Shown here one piece after another: positions 44,826-56,278 of a stretch of 64,000 nucleotides of DNA. The stretch is from Arcuatula senhousia. Taxonomy: Eukaryota; Mollusca; Bivalvia; Mytilida; Mytilidae. The stretch's first letter is position 1; each line of letters starts with the position of its first letter. The stretch spans positions 4,464,001 to 4,528,000 of the forward strand of contig OZ020304.1 in assembly GCA_963971305.1 (NCBI GenBank), read 5' to 3'. The position numbers were made by a program, and so were the translations under genes. The notes below the pieces were generated by a model. The model worked only from the letters and a program-made list of their open reading frames with translations, did no database searches and was not told the DNA's origin.

Positions 44826-47800
44826 TTTTTAGCTCACCTGACCCGAAGGGTCATGTGAGCTATTGTCATCGTTAGGCGTCCGTCGTCCGTCCGTCCGTCG
44901 TCCGTCCGTCGTCCGTTAACTTTTCTTCAAAGATCTTCTTCTCTGAAACCACTGAAGGGATTGCATTGAAACTTTGTATACTTGATCTGTAGGATGTCCT
45001 CTACCAAGTTTGTGAATTATATACATGTCGACAAACCAACATGGCCGCTGTTGCTAAAAATAGAACAGGGGGGTCAGACCATTGTTTTTGGCTTATAACT
45101 CGAAAAGTATAAGAGATAAAGAAAATTCGAAGCAACCTTCCTTGTTCAGCATCAAAAGCTCTACAATTCTCTCCATTGAGTCGAAGTTGTGAAACAACTC
45201 CTTATAGGAGTTATTGCCCTTTAATCATCAAAATTGACCATATTTGCAGTTTTTTGACTATATCTTGAAAACTGTTAGAGCTAGAGGAAAAGTTAGCATT
45301 GCAAAATTATTAAGCTCATTGAGATCTACAAAAATGATTTCAGGGTCAAAATTGTCAGATCAGCCGTTTAAGAGTTATTCCCCTTTAACTGTTTTTTCCA
45401 TTAATTTACACTGACTTTCAAAAATCTTCTTCTCTGAAACCAAAGAAGGGATTGCATTGATACTTGGTTTACTTTATCTTTAGGATGTCCTCTACCAAGT
45501 TTGTGAATTATATACACGTCGACCAACCAACATGGCCGCCATTGCTAAAAAAAGAACAGGGGGGTCAGACCATTGTTTTTGGCTTATAACTTGAAAAGTA
45601 TAAGAGATAGAGAAAATTCGAAGCAACCTTCCTTGTTCAGCATCAAACGATGCCATACACAGTTTCGTATAAAATACTAGTGGTGGTAGCCCAATATATT
45701 GACCAATGAGTGGAGGGAATCCTGTCTATTTTTATACCGGAAGTAAGAATGACCATTTATTTTGCACTCTTGTGAATGTTTACATGCTTCTCTGCATAGA
45801 AAACTTTAAATCAGGTCTGCTTTTGCAAAATAAATTGTTTTTATGTTGATATTTGTATGAAGGGGGATAACTACAAAAAGCACAATTTTTTCCATGTGAC
45901 AAACTGCCACATTTTATGCAAACAAAAATATTTCTGAAAAATGCAACATAATGTACCCCAATATTTTCACAGTTAAAACTATGAGACATGCTCTTTTAGA
46001 TATTCTGTGTTCAGGTTTTGGCATATTTATAGAAATGATCAAATTCAGGTCTTAGAAAAATGAGATGGCACCTATGAATTTTTCATTAAAATAGCCCCCT
46101 CTTTGTCAGATTTTGGCACTTTTTAAAACAATATCTGTGTTAAATATGTTTATAAGATCAGGAACACCAGAAAGAGGGTAGTTTTATCTTTTTATTGATA
46201 TATAATTGTCCATAGTACAAGTGATATCCAGATTTTCTTCATTGAATGGAAGTGACATTGCTTTTGTCCAATGACGTCATTTTGAATAACTATGTCTTGC
46301 ACCCTTTAAACGATGCCATACACAGTTTCGTATAAAATACTAGTGGTGGTAGCCCAATATATTGACCAATGAGTGGAGGGAATCCTGTCTATTTTTATAC
46401 CGGAAGTAAGAATGACCATTTATTTTGCACTCTTGTGAATGTTTACATGCTTCTCTCCATAGAAAACTTTAAATCAGGTCTGCTTTTGCAAAATAAATTG
46501 TTTTTATGTTGATATTTGTATGAAGGGGGATAACTACAAAAAGCACAATTTTTTCCATGTGACAAACTGCCACATTTTATGCAAACAAAAATATTTCTGA
46601 AAAATGCAACATAATGTACCCCAATATTTTCACAGTTAAAACTATGAGACATGCTCTTTTAGATATTCTGTGTTCAGGTTTTGGCATATTTATAGAAATG
46701 ATCAAATTCAGGTCTTAGAAATGAGATGGCACCTATGAATTTTTCATTAAAATAGCCCCCTCTTTGTCAGATTTTGGCACTTTTTAAAACAATATCTGTG
46801 TTAAATATGTTTATAAGATCAGGAACACCAGAAAGAGGGTAGTTATATCTTTTTATTGATATATAATTGTCCATAGTACAAGTGATATCCAGATTTTCTT
46901 CATTGAATGGAAGTGACATTGCTTTTGTCCAATGACGTCATTTTGAATAACTATGTCTTGCACCCAAAAGCTCTACAATTTCTTTATAGAGTCGAAGTTG
47001 TGAAACAACTCCTTATAGGAGTTATTGCCCTTTAATCATCAAAATTGACCGTATTTGCAGTTTTTGGACTATATCTTGAAAACCGTTAGAGCTAGAGGAA
47101 AAGTTAGCATTGCAAAATTATTAAGCTCATTGAGATCTACAAAAATGATTTCAGGGTCAAAATTGTCAGATCAGCCGTTTAAGAGTTATTCCCCTTTAAC
47201 TGTTTTTTCCATTAATTTACACTGACTTTCAAAAATCTTCTTCTCTGAAACCACAGAAGGGATTGCATTGATACTTGGTTTACTTGATCTTTAGGATGTC
47301 CTCTACCAAGTTTGTGAATTATATACACGTCGACCAGCCAACATGGCCGCCATTGCTAAAAATAGAACAGGGGGGTCAGACCATTGTTTTTGGCTCATAA
47401 CTCGAAAAGTATAAGAGATAGAGAAAATCCGAAACAACATATCATGTTCAGCATCAAAAGCTCTACAAATCTCTCCATTGAGTCGAAATTGTGAAACGAC
47501 TCCTTATAGGAGTTATTGCCCTTTAATTGTCAAAATTGACCATTTTTGCAGTTTTTGGACAATATCTTGAAAACCATTAGAGCTAGAGGAAATGTTAGCA
47601 TTGCAGAATTGTTAAGCTCATTCAGATCTACAAAAGTGATTTCAGGGTCAAAATTGTCAGATCAGCCATTTAAGAGTTATTCCCCTTTAACTGTTTTTTT
47701 TCCCATTAATTTTAACTGATTTTCAAAAATCTTCTCCTCTGAAACCATTGAAGGGATTGCTTTGAAACTTGGTACACTTGATCTTTAGGATGTCCTCTAC

Positions 47801-48141
47801 CAAGTTTGTGAATTATATACATGTCGCACAATCAACATGGTCGCCATTGCTAAAAATAGAACAGGGGAGTCAGACCATTGTTTTTGGCTTATAACTCGAA
47901 AAGTATAAGAGATAGAGAAAATCCAAAGCAACTTATCTTTTTCAGCATCAAAAGGTCCTTACAGGAGTTATTGCCCTTTAACTTTTTTTTTTCTATTTAT
48001 TTAAACTGATTTCGGAAAATCTTCTCTGAAACCACTGAAAGGATTGTTTTGCAACTTTGTATACTTGAAAGTTTGTAAAATTTATTCAAACTTTGGCATA
48101 AGAGATCAGGTGAGCGATTCAGGCTCCAGGGAGCCTCTAGT
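44826..48141 (+). repeat. Hairpin-headed repeat, about 505-bp core class, interrupted by a 663-bp tandem pair
   Basis: Head TTTTTAGCTCACCTGACCCG and GTCCGTCCGTCG tract. Units with GAAGGGATTGCATTG and CCAAGTTTGTGAATTATATA. Element 45645-46965 is inserted at GCATCAAA/AGCTCTACAA. Ends CAGGTGAGCGATTCAGGCTCC..GGAGCCTCTAGT. The class matches 18972-20436. Confidence 0.92.
45645..46965. mobile_element. Tandem pair of near-identical 663-bp units inserted in a repeat
   Basis: AAACGATGCCATACACAGTT starts at 45645 and again at 46308. Units end ATGACGTCATTTTGAATAAC..TCTTGCACCC. The copies differ at only a few bases. Host sequence GCATCAAA..AAAGCTCTAC flanks the pair. No terminal inverted repeats are seen. 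Each unit holds a 69-codon minus-strand ORF (45989-45780, 46652-46443) with CIKCGSLSHGKNCAFC. Confidence 0.8.
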
Positions 48142-50504
48142 TTAAAGGGATAGTGTCTACCATTTTGATGAAATTTTGTTTATTTGCATTTTGTACTTGC
48201 AACTTATAAAATTATAAATAATGATAGATGAACACTTAAAATTTTAAATCAGGTACACTAATTAGCCATTAATTGCTTAAAGAAAATGGAATCTAATATA
48301 CTGTGTAACTCCCCACATGCTGTCAATCAAATTAATAACAAAGGAACATGTGTGCTCTGGTCAGAGGTAATTATGATGCTGTGAATTGTTTTGAAAATAG
48401 GTCAAAACCATTGGATAAGGCAGCTTAGTGCATTTTGATTGGCATGCCTTTGGGTGGAACACTTGAATTTTAGTCTGGAAGATAATAATTCAAGACCAAA
48501 TTTTAAATCCAAAATATAAGCTAATTATTAAATGAATTGCAAAATTTCATGTATTCATCTTATTTTTTGGGTGAAGTCAAACTGTAATGACTGAAATAAA
48601 TGTCTTTTAAAATGTTGCCAAAATCGTAGACACTATACCTTTAATAGTTACAGGTGTAGTCTTAGAATTTATGGTATTACATATAAAACTGCAATTACAA
48701 AAATATTTTAGAGTTAAAGAATTTAAAGGTTTAGCTTAGTGGCTCTTAAAAGTTTCCAAAAGACCAAAATTTTCATATGACTCCATTTAGGGATTTACAG
48801 GGGCAGATCCAGAGGTCCGTGAAAGGGGGAGCCTAATTGCTAAAAATGTCAGATTTTGATGAAAATTTGAAGGTGCTTAATGCTCAATTTTATGCAGAAA
48901 AAATTAAAAATTCTCAATTAAAGGGGGGGTGTACACCCCCTCCGCCCCCGCTACTGATTTATGCCCCTTAAAAGATTAAAAATTATGTATTGTTGTGGGC
49001 CAAGTTTTTCATTGCAAAATTTCTTTTAATGTTTTAATCTAAGATACTACATAACTGTATGAAATGGCACAGTGACATAACTGTTCTTCTAAAGCACAAC
49101 AATGAGACATTAATTGATCTATTTATTGTGTTCCTGTAAATGCTTTTAAATAGCATTGATTAGAGAAAATTTGTTTAAAGCAAAATGGAAATGATTTTTC
49201 GATGACACAATTGATATAACTTTCTCTCTGTTGTCAACAATAAATTTTTGAAAATCAATGTAATTTTCTGATTTATTGGTTATCAGCATGCTATAGACGA
49301 AACGCTAAGGGGAAAATCAATGTAATTTTCTGATTTATTGGTTATCAGCATGCAATAGACCAAACGCTAAGGGAAAAATCAATGGCAATGATTGCATGGT
49401 GTACTTCAAGTGCTCTTAAGGATGGGTCAAATTATAGCAATTATTATACTATTATTATTATATGGAAAGTACACAGTAAATTTTCTAAAGTTGGGTAGTA
49501 CATGTAATAACATACGAGATACCAAATATGAAACTGTTCATTGATTTATCTATAGTGACACGTATGGGTTTTTGCAAGCAGGAATATTGACAATATAATC
49601 TCAAGTAGAGTTAGACAATGCTTCATAATTAAGCTTTCTGCATGCAATGTACATTAAATTAACTTATAAGGAAAAAAGTAATCTGAAATATGATGACAGC
49701 GAAGAATTGATTTGGAGTATGTATACATGTGGTACATCTCTAAGATGAGAATATGCTAATACTGCTTAATGAGTTTTTTTTTTAAACAAAATCTCATTCA
49801 ATCAAATCAAGTTTTGAGAGGTGAAATGAATTTACATAACACAATTATCTGGTAAAGAATGATTCATGTTACTATTAATTATTAATGAGACAACTGAAGA
49901 AAATCAACTTAAATATGATAATTAGCAAGTTTTTCATTAGAAATTTTCTTCTTGAAATAAATCAATAACAGTACCAACAAAGTTACTGAACATTCAACAG
50001 AAATGTGCACTCGCAAAATTTCCAAGAGAAAAAAGCAACAAAGACCATACATTTGTAGATAAATATTAAAGGATGCTCCCTGGTCTTGTCTTAGGATTTC
50101 TGTCATTTCTTTGGAATCCTCTAGTTTTTATCATCAAAATAGGGTTAAATTTTTTGCCCATGAACCCCTTATTTTTTTTTAATGTCTTAAGTAATTGCCA
50201 TAAAGAAGTGATAAACAAAGTTTCATCAAATCCTATTTATTCTGTCATGGGTTTTTTACAGCAAAAAAGTGCTGCTAAACCTATGAAAAGGTCAGAGAAA
50301 AACTCCTAGCCAAAACTTTAAGGTCAATTATCTTGAAAACAAGGTCACAAACCTATCAAAATTTTTTGCTTGTTTCATACCTTTAACTATTATCTTTTTA
50401 TTTTTTTTTATTTGAAGCATCACATTTGAAACCTTTTTATTGTCAATAATGAATGATCATAATACACATTATATTACATATTGCTTATTTCTTTCTACTT
50501 CTAG
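48142..50504. other. 3' end of the 23.4-kb intron
   Basis: No coding exon found. Contains a short tandem duplication (49261-49384). Ends TTTCTTTCTACTTCTAG, a strong acceptor at 50504. Confidence 0.5.
49261..49384. repeat. 62-bp tandem duplication
   Basis: TAATTTTCTGATTTATTGGT, TATCAGCATGC.ATAGAC, AAACGCTAAGGG repeats twice with a 62-bp offset and three or four differences. Confidence 0.85.
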
Positions 50505-53500
50505 GGAACGTTAACCTAGCTGCTATGTCATCTGAATCATTTGACGAATCATCTAATTTGGTTGTTGAAGTTACTTCCCCTACTGGTAATCACGACGAGG
50601 AAGTCTTAAGCAAGCATAAAGAAGACAAAGGAAAATTACGCATACGTGACAAAAGCCCTTCTAAAGGATTTGGATTCATCAAGAAAAAGAGATCAAAATC
50701 ACCATTTAGTTCACCATTTAAATCACCAAAGCCACAAAAATCACCATGCAAATCACCATCTAAGGAATTACTTACAGAAGAATACAAAGACATTGAAAAG
50801 AAAATCAGTGAGAAAAAATCTGAAGAATGGAAAATCTTCCAGCAGATGCAAGACCGCATTAAACAGAATCTCTTTCAAACACAAAGCACATTACAAAAAC
50901 TGTCTACAAGTTTTGATGACGACATTGATCAGACTGACAAGTCTAAATCACACATTGATGAAACCAGTGATAGCTTGGCCTTGATTAAACAGGAAACAGG
51001 CGAGGAACTAGATTTACGATTGTATAAAATGGAAGATAATAATACTGAAGCTGAACTGTTAAACTTCTCTACAGAGGTCTCAAATCTGAAACTTAATCCT
51101 GATCTGTCACCAAGGGGTACACCAAAACCCCCTGCAAACAGCTTACGAGCAAGTAATGAAAATTTATTAGATGACTCATTTCCCACCACTGATACCGTTG
51201 ATCTGCTAGGTCTGACTAACGAAGATCAAAATGCCAACATAGACAACAAAGTACCTAATTCATACATCAACGATGACCTGCTTGGACTGGATGACTTTGG
51301 CACAGACCAGTCTGCCCAGGGCAGTAGTCTGTGTAGTAGTTTTGATGGGTCAGACATGTACTACAGCAGTAATGTTCAATCTCATAGTGAGATGTCATCA
51401 AATCGCTCCACGCCTGTTGGGTTTGAATCCAACTTCTGGGAAGGCCAGGATAATTTTACATATATACCCTCTGATTTTGTTAGTAATATGGTGGATGAGT
51501 TTCTACAACTAGATACAATGAAGGATGCTGATGTAAGTTTAGGTTCATATGGTCAAAATAAGACTGCTCGTACACCAGACTTGTTCGACCCATTTGTTCC
51601 CTCTGCTAATGTCGAGAAAAATCAAAATATCCCTAAAACTTTGGCTAATGTTGATCCTTTCTCTGGATTGACTGAGAACAATGACAATAATGTTTTTGGT
51701 GACAAAGATAATGCTGAGCTGAAAAAGTCTGCCGCTGAATCAATCCCTGCTCAAGTGTATGATAATCTCGGTTTTAGGATGCAGTCAGTTGATATCCCTC
51801 CAGATGAAGCCCAGAAAATTGACGAGGAACAGACCACTTCCCAGAATCCTTTTCTGACAGATACAGCAATTGAAACTTCCAATCAAACCTCTGACGCTTT
51901 TAATGACAATAACTTTTTCTCTGATCTTCTACAAACATCAAATACTGTTCAATCTTCAGGAGACGTATGGGGAACCGATATAAATGAAATGGACAATGCA
52001 CAAAGTGAGGGTAGTGTTAACCCTTTCCAAGAGGACTTCTTTGGTGCTGATCAAATACCTCCAACAGCTGAAAACAGACCTACAGGTCGGAAAATGTCTC
52101 TAAATAACCCTTTCCTAATGATGGACGAATCGGATACTCAAGAATCTAGTATTAATCCATTTGCTGATCTGGACAAACCTACTTCCACAAAACACAAATT
52201 TTTGTCGGATTGTGACAAATTTTTATCAAATTTTAGTGACATAGACACTGAAACAGAAATGGCTCCCACTTTAGATGGCTTCGATCCCTTTGGGTCTGCT
52301 GTAGAAAAGCGTGATTCTGCAATCAGTGAAAAGCATGATGAAAATGAGGTTCAAATAGACAATAAAGCAAGTAATATCGCAGATACAGAAGATTTTGATA
52401 ATGACGATGATGATGATGATACATTTAAACTGAAAATTAAACCTATCATGAGTGAATGTAAGATTGATTGTTCAATTCCTATACCTGCATTAGTCCCCCC
52501 TCCAAGACCTGTCAGGTCACCTCAGCCTCCCAGGGAAAACCCCTTCGACCGTGAGTCTCCTCCAGAAGAGAACTTTGCAGAATTTAAGGACTTCAAAGAA
52601 GAGAAGGAAGAAAAACCTTTCATAGATTCATCATTTAAAAGTACTGATATATCTACAGATGTAACCACACCTGAAGAGGAATTTCTTGAACCTCTTTCAC
52701 CATTTTATGGAAAAGCTGATCTAGAAAAAGAGGGTTGGCACTTAATGCTTCGACAACCCACAAAGAAAAAGCTAGCCCTTGCTGGTAATAGGTTTTGGAA
52801 AGAGGTATATGTCAAACTTGTGATACAAAAAGAAGGTCCTACATTACAAATCTTCCGTGATGACAAAAGTCCAGAGATTTTACAAGAGCTTGTACTTCAG
52901 CCATGTTATTCCATATCAGAGCCTGCACTGCAGCATTATGATCAATTTGGTAAAATCCACACCGTCAAAATTCAGTACATTTTCTACAAAGAAAGAGTAG
53001 GAATTAGAACTGAGAGAATCACCCCATCTTTTGTCAAAAAGCCAAAGGCTACAATGATTTTAGATCATGCACCACAAGTCTCTGAGATGATGAAGTTTGG
53101 ATGTCTAGATAGAGAGGAGATCAATACGTTTGTACGGCTTATCGAGGATACTATGATGAATATGGAGGTCAGGAGGGAAAAGACCTTGACCTATGTCAAG
53201 GACGATGTATCAGCAGAGGTCTGGGATGAATATAAAGCTGTATTAGATAAACATGGGAAAATTCTCCACCAGAAAGTACGCTGTAGAATATTCTTTCTGG
53301 CATTTGTCACGGGAATGCCTGCAATGGAGTTAGGAATCAACGATAAAAGAAAGGATGGCAATGAAGTAGTGGGTCGTCATGACATTCTGCCAATTAAAAC
53401 AGAAGAGTGGATTCGGCCACAGGATCTGGAGTTTCATTGTACTGTTAATAAAGAACTCTTTGAGAAAGATGGAACAATACGATTCCATCCTCTGGATGCT

Positions 53501-53924
53501 TGTAGATTTGAATTAATGAGATATCGTGTGAGATTACGGGAAAACAAAGAACTTCCTCTACAGCTTACAATCACACAAGAACTAAAAAAGACAAGGTTTG
53601 AAATACGCTGCGATCTCTTAGTCACTGGTTATCATTCATGGAGTAAAAAGCACGGCCAATTCCCTTGTGAAAATATTGAAGTGAGATTCCCTGTGCCGGA
53701 ACAATGGATCTATCTATTCCGCTACGAGAGAAGGTTCCATTACGGTTCAATCAAATCAGCCTGGAGGAAACCTGGTAAAATCAAAGGATTTGAACGACTA
53801 ACGATGATAGCCCAGGGTCTGTTGACGCCAACCTTGATGGAAACTGATGTGGGTGTCGCCAAATATGAACATGTGTATCATGCTATAGTCTGGAGAATTC
53901 CTCGATTACCAGAGAAAAGTGAAG
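50505..53924 (+). CDS. STON2: Stonin exon A (20 nt leader plus NPF region and most of the mu-homology domain)
   Basis: Acceptor ends 50504. 20 untranslated nt precede ATG at 50525 (GCTGCTATGTCA). An open frame continues upstream of the acceptor but reads intron. 1133 codons plus 1 nt, donor GTTAGT at 53925. Confidence 0.93.
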
Positions 53925-55160
53925 GTTAGTTTAATACTTATGTTTCTGTCAAAAGTTGTTAAAACATGTGAAAATTAAGAAAAAAGTTAGAAATTCCAAA
54001 GGTCCAATCAGATGTAGAAACTTAAAGCATGTTAAAAGGCATATACTGTAACACTATACATAGAAAATAGCAGCAACAAAAAAAACATGAAAGACCAGCT
54101 TTCCATTAAAAAAACAACAACAGAAAATGGACTCAGATGATATTTTACACAAAGAAATATATTTTACCATATCATACCTGTATATGATATAATATGCCTT
54201 TTGAACCTTAAAGTTTACACATTTATTCAATGATCATTTGAAAAAGATATTTGCTTAAAAATGAAAAATCATGGTTTTCATGTGTGGCAGTTGACTTATT
54301 ATGTCTGTAAATTAATTTATGATGAATCTATTTCTGCCTAAACAGTGAAAGATGCTGCAATTTAATGTATGATATGTTTGTTTTCATTAGTCATTTTTAG
54401 AAAATAATGCCAAAGAATTATTGTTACACAAGCAAGTGATTTCAATGTTAATTGAAGGTTTATGTCTCAAGCTACCATACATTGACCTGTACACTTTTAT
54501 TTCACAGCAGTTTTAGAGAAAGGTTATCTCAACTTGAAAATGCCAAATACTGCTCATTACAACAATTAATGACATTTTCATTTATGTCCATATTCAAAAT
54601 TCTATAAAAGTTCTGGGTAATAAAATGATGAATGTTGAATGAGCAGGCAGAAAACTAAATTTTCGTAACAGTTTTCTGGTATGAAGCCTGAGCATTGGAT
54701 ACCAAATATTATGTACTTTTTAAAATTCCGACCATTTTTTACTTTGACAGATTTTTTTGTCTTTTAATGAAAACCTTTTCTTTTCACTATAATCATTTAT
54801 ATTTCAGGTGCCTACAAGAGTCATCTGTTTAAACTGTCACTAGAACTTGGTCCTCATGATGTTATTCCAGAATCCTTTGACGACACTGCCGAGGTCAGAT
54901 TCACAATGCCCTCTTGTACCGCCTCACAAACTCAAATCCGATCAATTTCTGCCGAGAACCCTAACCCTCCAGATAAATGGGTCAGATATGTCGCCAAGTA
55001 TGACTATACTATAGCTATCAATCATATAGACCACATTAATATGACAAGTCCACAAGATAGTGAGAGTGAATACAACATTCTTCCCAAACTGTCAGAGCCG
55101 TCGGAGGAAAAGGAAGAAGCCAGCGAGAAAGACGATGATTCCAGTAGTGATGATGATTAG
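50525..55160 (+). CDS. STON2: Stonin (Stoned B / STON2-like endocytic adaptor), 1250 aa, 2 coding exons
   Basis: Coding segments 50525-53924 and 54808-55160 join in phase 1 through donor GTTAGT and acceptor ATATTTCAG. Stonins are clathrin-coat cargo adaptors that bind AP-2, Eps15/intersectin and synaptotagmin during synaptic-vesicle recycling. Visible: Lys/Ser/Pro-rich SPFSSPFKSPKPQKSPCKSP (about 57-78), several DLLGL-type acidic motifs, DPF at about 353, 375 and 586 (AP-2), NPF at about 440, 498, 527, 543 and 671 (EH-domain binding), the stonin homology domain from WHLMLRQPTKKK (about 737), and a mu-homology domain (about 895-1225) with LDACRFELMRYR, PCENIEVRFPVPEQW and KYEHVYHAIVWRIPRLPEK. 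The tail is acidic (EEKEEASEKDDDSSSDDD). Start is the first ATG after the acceptor at 50504. It is longer than vertebrate stonin 2 (about 900 aa). Confidence 0.95.
53931..54807 (+). other. Stonin intron between exons A and B
   Basis: 877 bp counted from after the donor. AT-rich, no repeat or ORF noted. Confidence 0.6.
54808..55160 (+). CDS. STON2: Stonin exon B (end of mu-homology domain, acidic tail, stop)
   Basis: Acceptor TTATATTTCAG ends 54807. Encodes SHLFKLSLELGPHDVIPESF, AEVRFTMPSCTASQTQIRSI, KWVRYVAKYDYTIAI and an Asp/Ser/Glu tail; TAG at 55158-55160. The VRFTMP..S..QIRSIS block is the last conserved stonin segment. Confidence 0.94.
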
Positions 55161-55211
55161 GTCTATTTTAAGCTTAAGTATAAAAAAATGTATACTTCAT
55201 AACTAGTACTT

Positions 55212-55321
55212 CACTGAACCTCATCCTTGTTAGGGTTACCACAGACTTATTAATGATGGTCCTCTCCACTGAACCTCATCCTTGTAAGGGTTACCACAGA
55301 CTTATTAATGATGGTCATCTC
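55212..55321. repeat. 55-bp tandem duplication in the stonin 3' UTR
   Basis: CACTGAACCTCATCCTTGT, AGGGTTACCACAGACTTATT, AATGATGGTC occurs twice, offset 55 bp, just after the stop. Confidence 0.9.
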
Positions 55322-55640
55322 CTGCTCTTGATTGCACCTGTTGTCCCAATTTTCAATTTTGAGAACTTTTTTACTTTATTGTTTTCTAGAAAATGAAATA
55401 CTGTCCAGTAAATTCTCTGCAAATTTATTCAAAACTTGAAAGCCTATTATGAAAGTATTTTAAAAATAATTTTATGTGGATCATTGGATGTTGATGTCTT
55501 TGGGAGTTTGACTTTGTCTGGCTGGCACCATCTTTAATTTTTGATCTGTGGTGATCCCTATTCCCTTTAGAATATTTTGGGTCTTAAATAATGATTTTTA
55601 TCATACTTGTAATGTGAATTAATTTTTCATTTTAGATTAT
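55322..55640. other. Probable stonin 3' UTR
   Basis: No ORF or repeat. The first clear AATAAA on this strand is at 56998-57003, beyond the next repeat, so the transcript end is unresolved. Confidence 0.4.
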
Positions 55641-56278
55641 TATACCCCCCGCAAACAAAGTTTGGGGGGGTATATAGGAAACGCCCTGTCTGTCTGTCCG
55701 TCTGTCCGTCTGTCTGTCTGTCCGTCTGTCCGTCTGTCCACATAACTTGTAAGCGCTTCTCCTCCTAAACCGCTTGAAGGATTTTGCTGAAACTTAACAT
55801 GGAGGAAGTACATCATATGTAGATGTGCATGAAGAATTTTTATTGCACTCTGACATCATTCAGGGGAGATAATTGGACTTAGACTTTTTAAATACATTAT
55901 TCAAAGGAAGACCCCGTAAGCGCAACTCCTCCTAAACGGCTTGATGGATTTTGATGAAACTTTACATGAATGAAGTACATCATATGTAGATGTGCATGAA
56001 GAATTTTCATTGCACTCTGACATCATTCGGGGGAGATAATTGGACTTAGACTTTTTAAATACATTATTCAATGGGAGACCCCGTAAGCGCAACTCCTCCT
56101 AAACCGCTTGATGGATCTTGATGAAACTTTACATGAAGGAAGAACATCATATGTAGATGTGCATGAAGAATTTTCATTGCACTCTGACATCATTTAGGGG
56201 AGATAATTGGACTTGAGATTTGAGTCCAATATGAAGCGGGGGGTATCCTTTTGTGAGCTCGCTCACAGTATTACTTGT
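55641..56278 (+). repeat. TATACCCCCC-hairpin repeat with 167-bp units
   Basis: TATACCCCCCGCAAACAAAG and TTTGGGGGGGTATATA form a long hairpin, followed by a (TCTGTCTGTCCG)n tract. Core units with AAGCGCAACTCCTCCTAAAC, GATGAAACTTTACATGAA and CATCATATGTAGATGTGCAT start at 55751, 55918 and 56085 (period 167). Ends GCGGGGGGTATCC..TGTGAGCTCGCTCACAGTAT, again a hairpin. Confidence 0.9.

Noticed and set aside
45645..46965. Paired LTRs of a retrotransposon
   Set aside because: The 663-bp copies are directly adjacent with no internal region, primer-binding site or polypurine tract. A tandem duplication explains them.
50453..50524. Stonin start upstream with a hydrophobic signal-like leader
   Set aside because: That leader lies before the splice acceptor at 50504, so it is intron sequence. 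The ATG at 50525 is the first in the exon.
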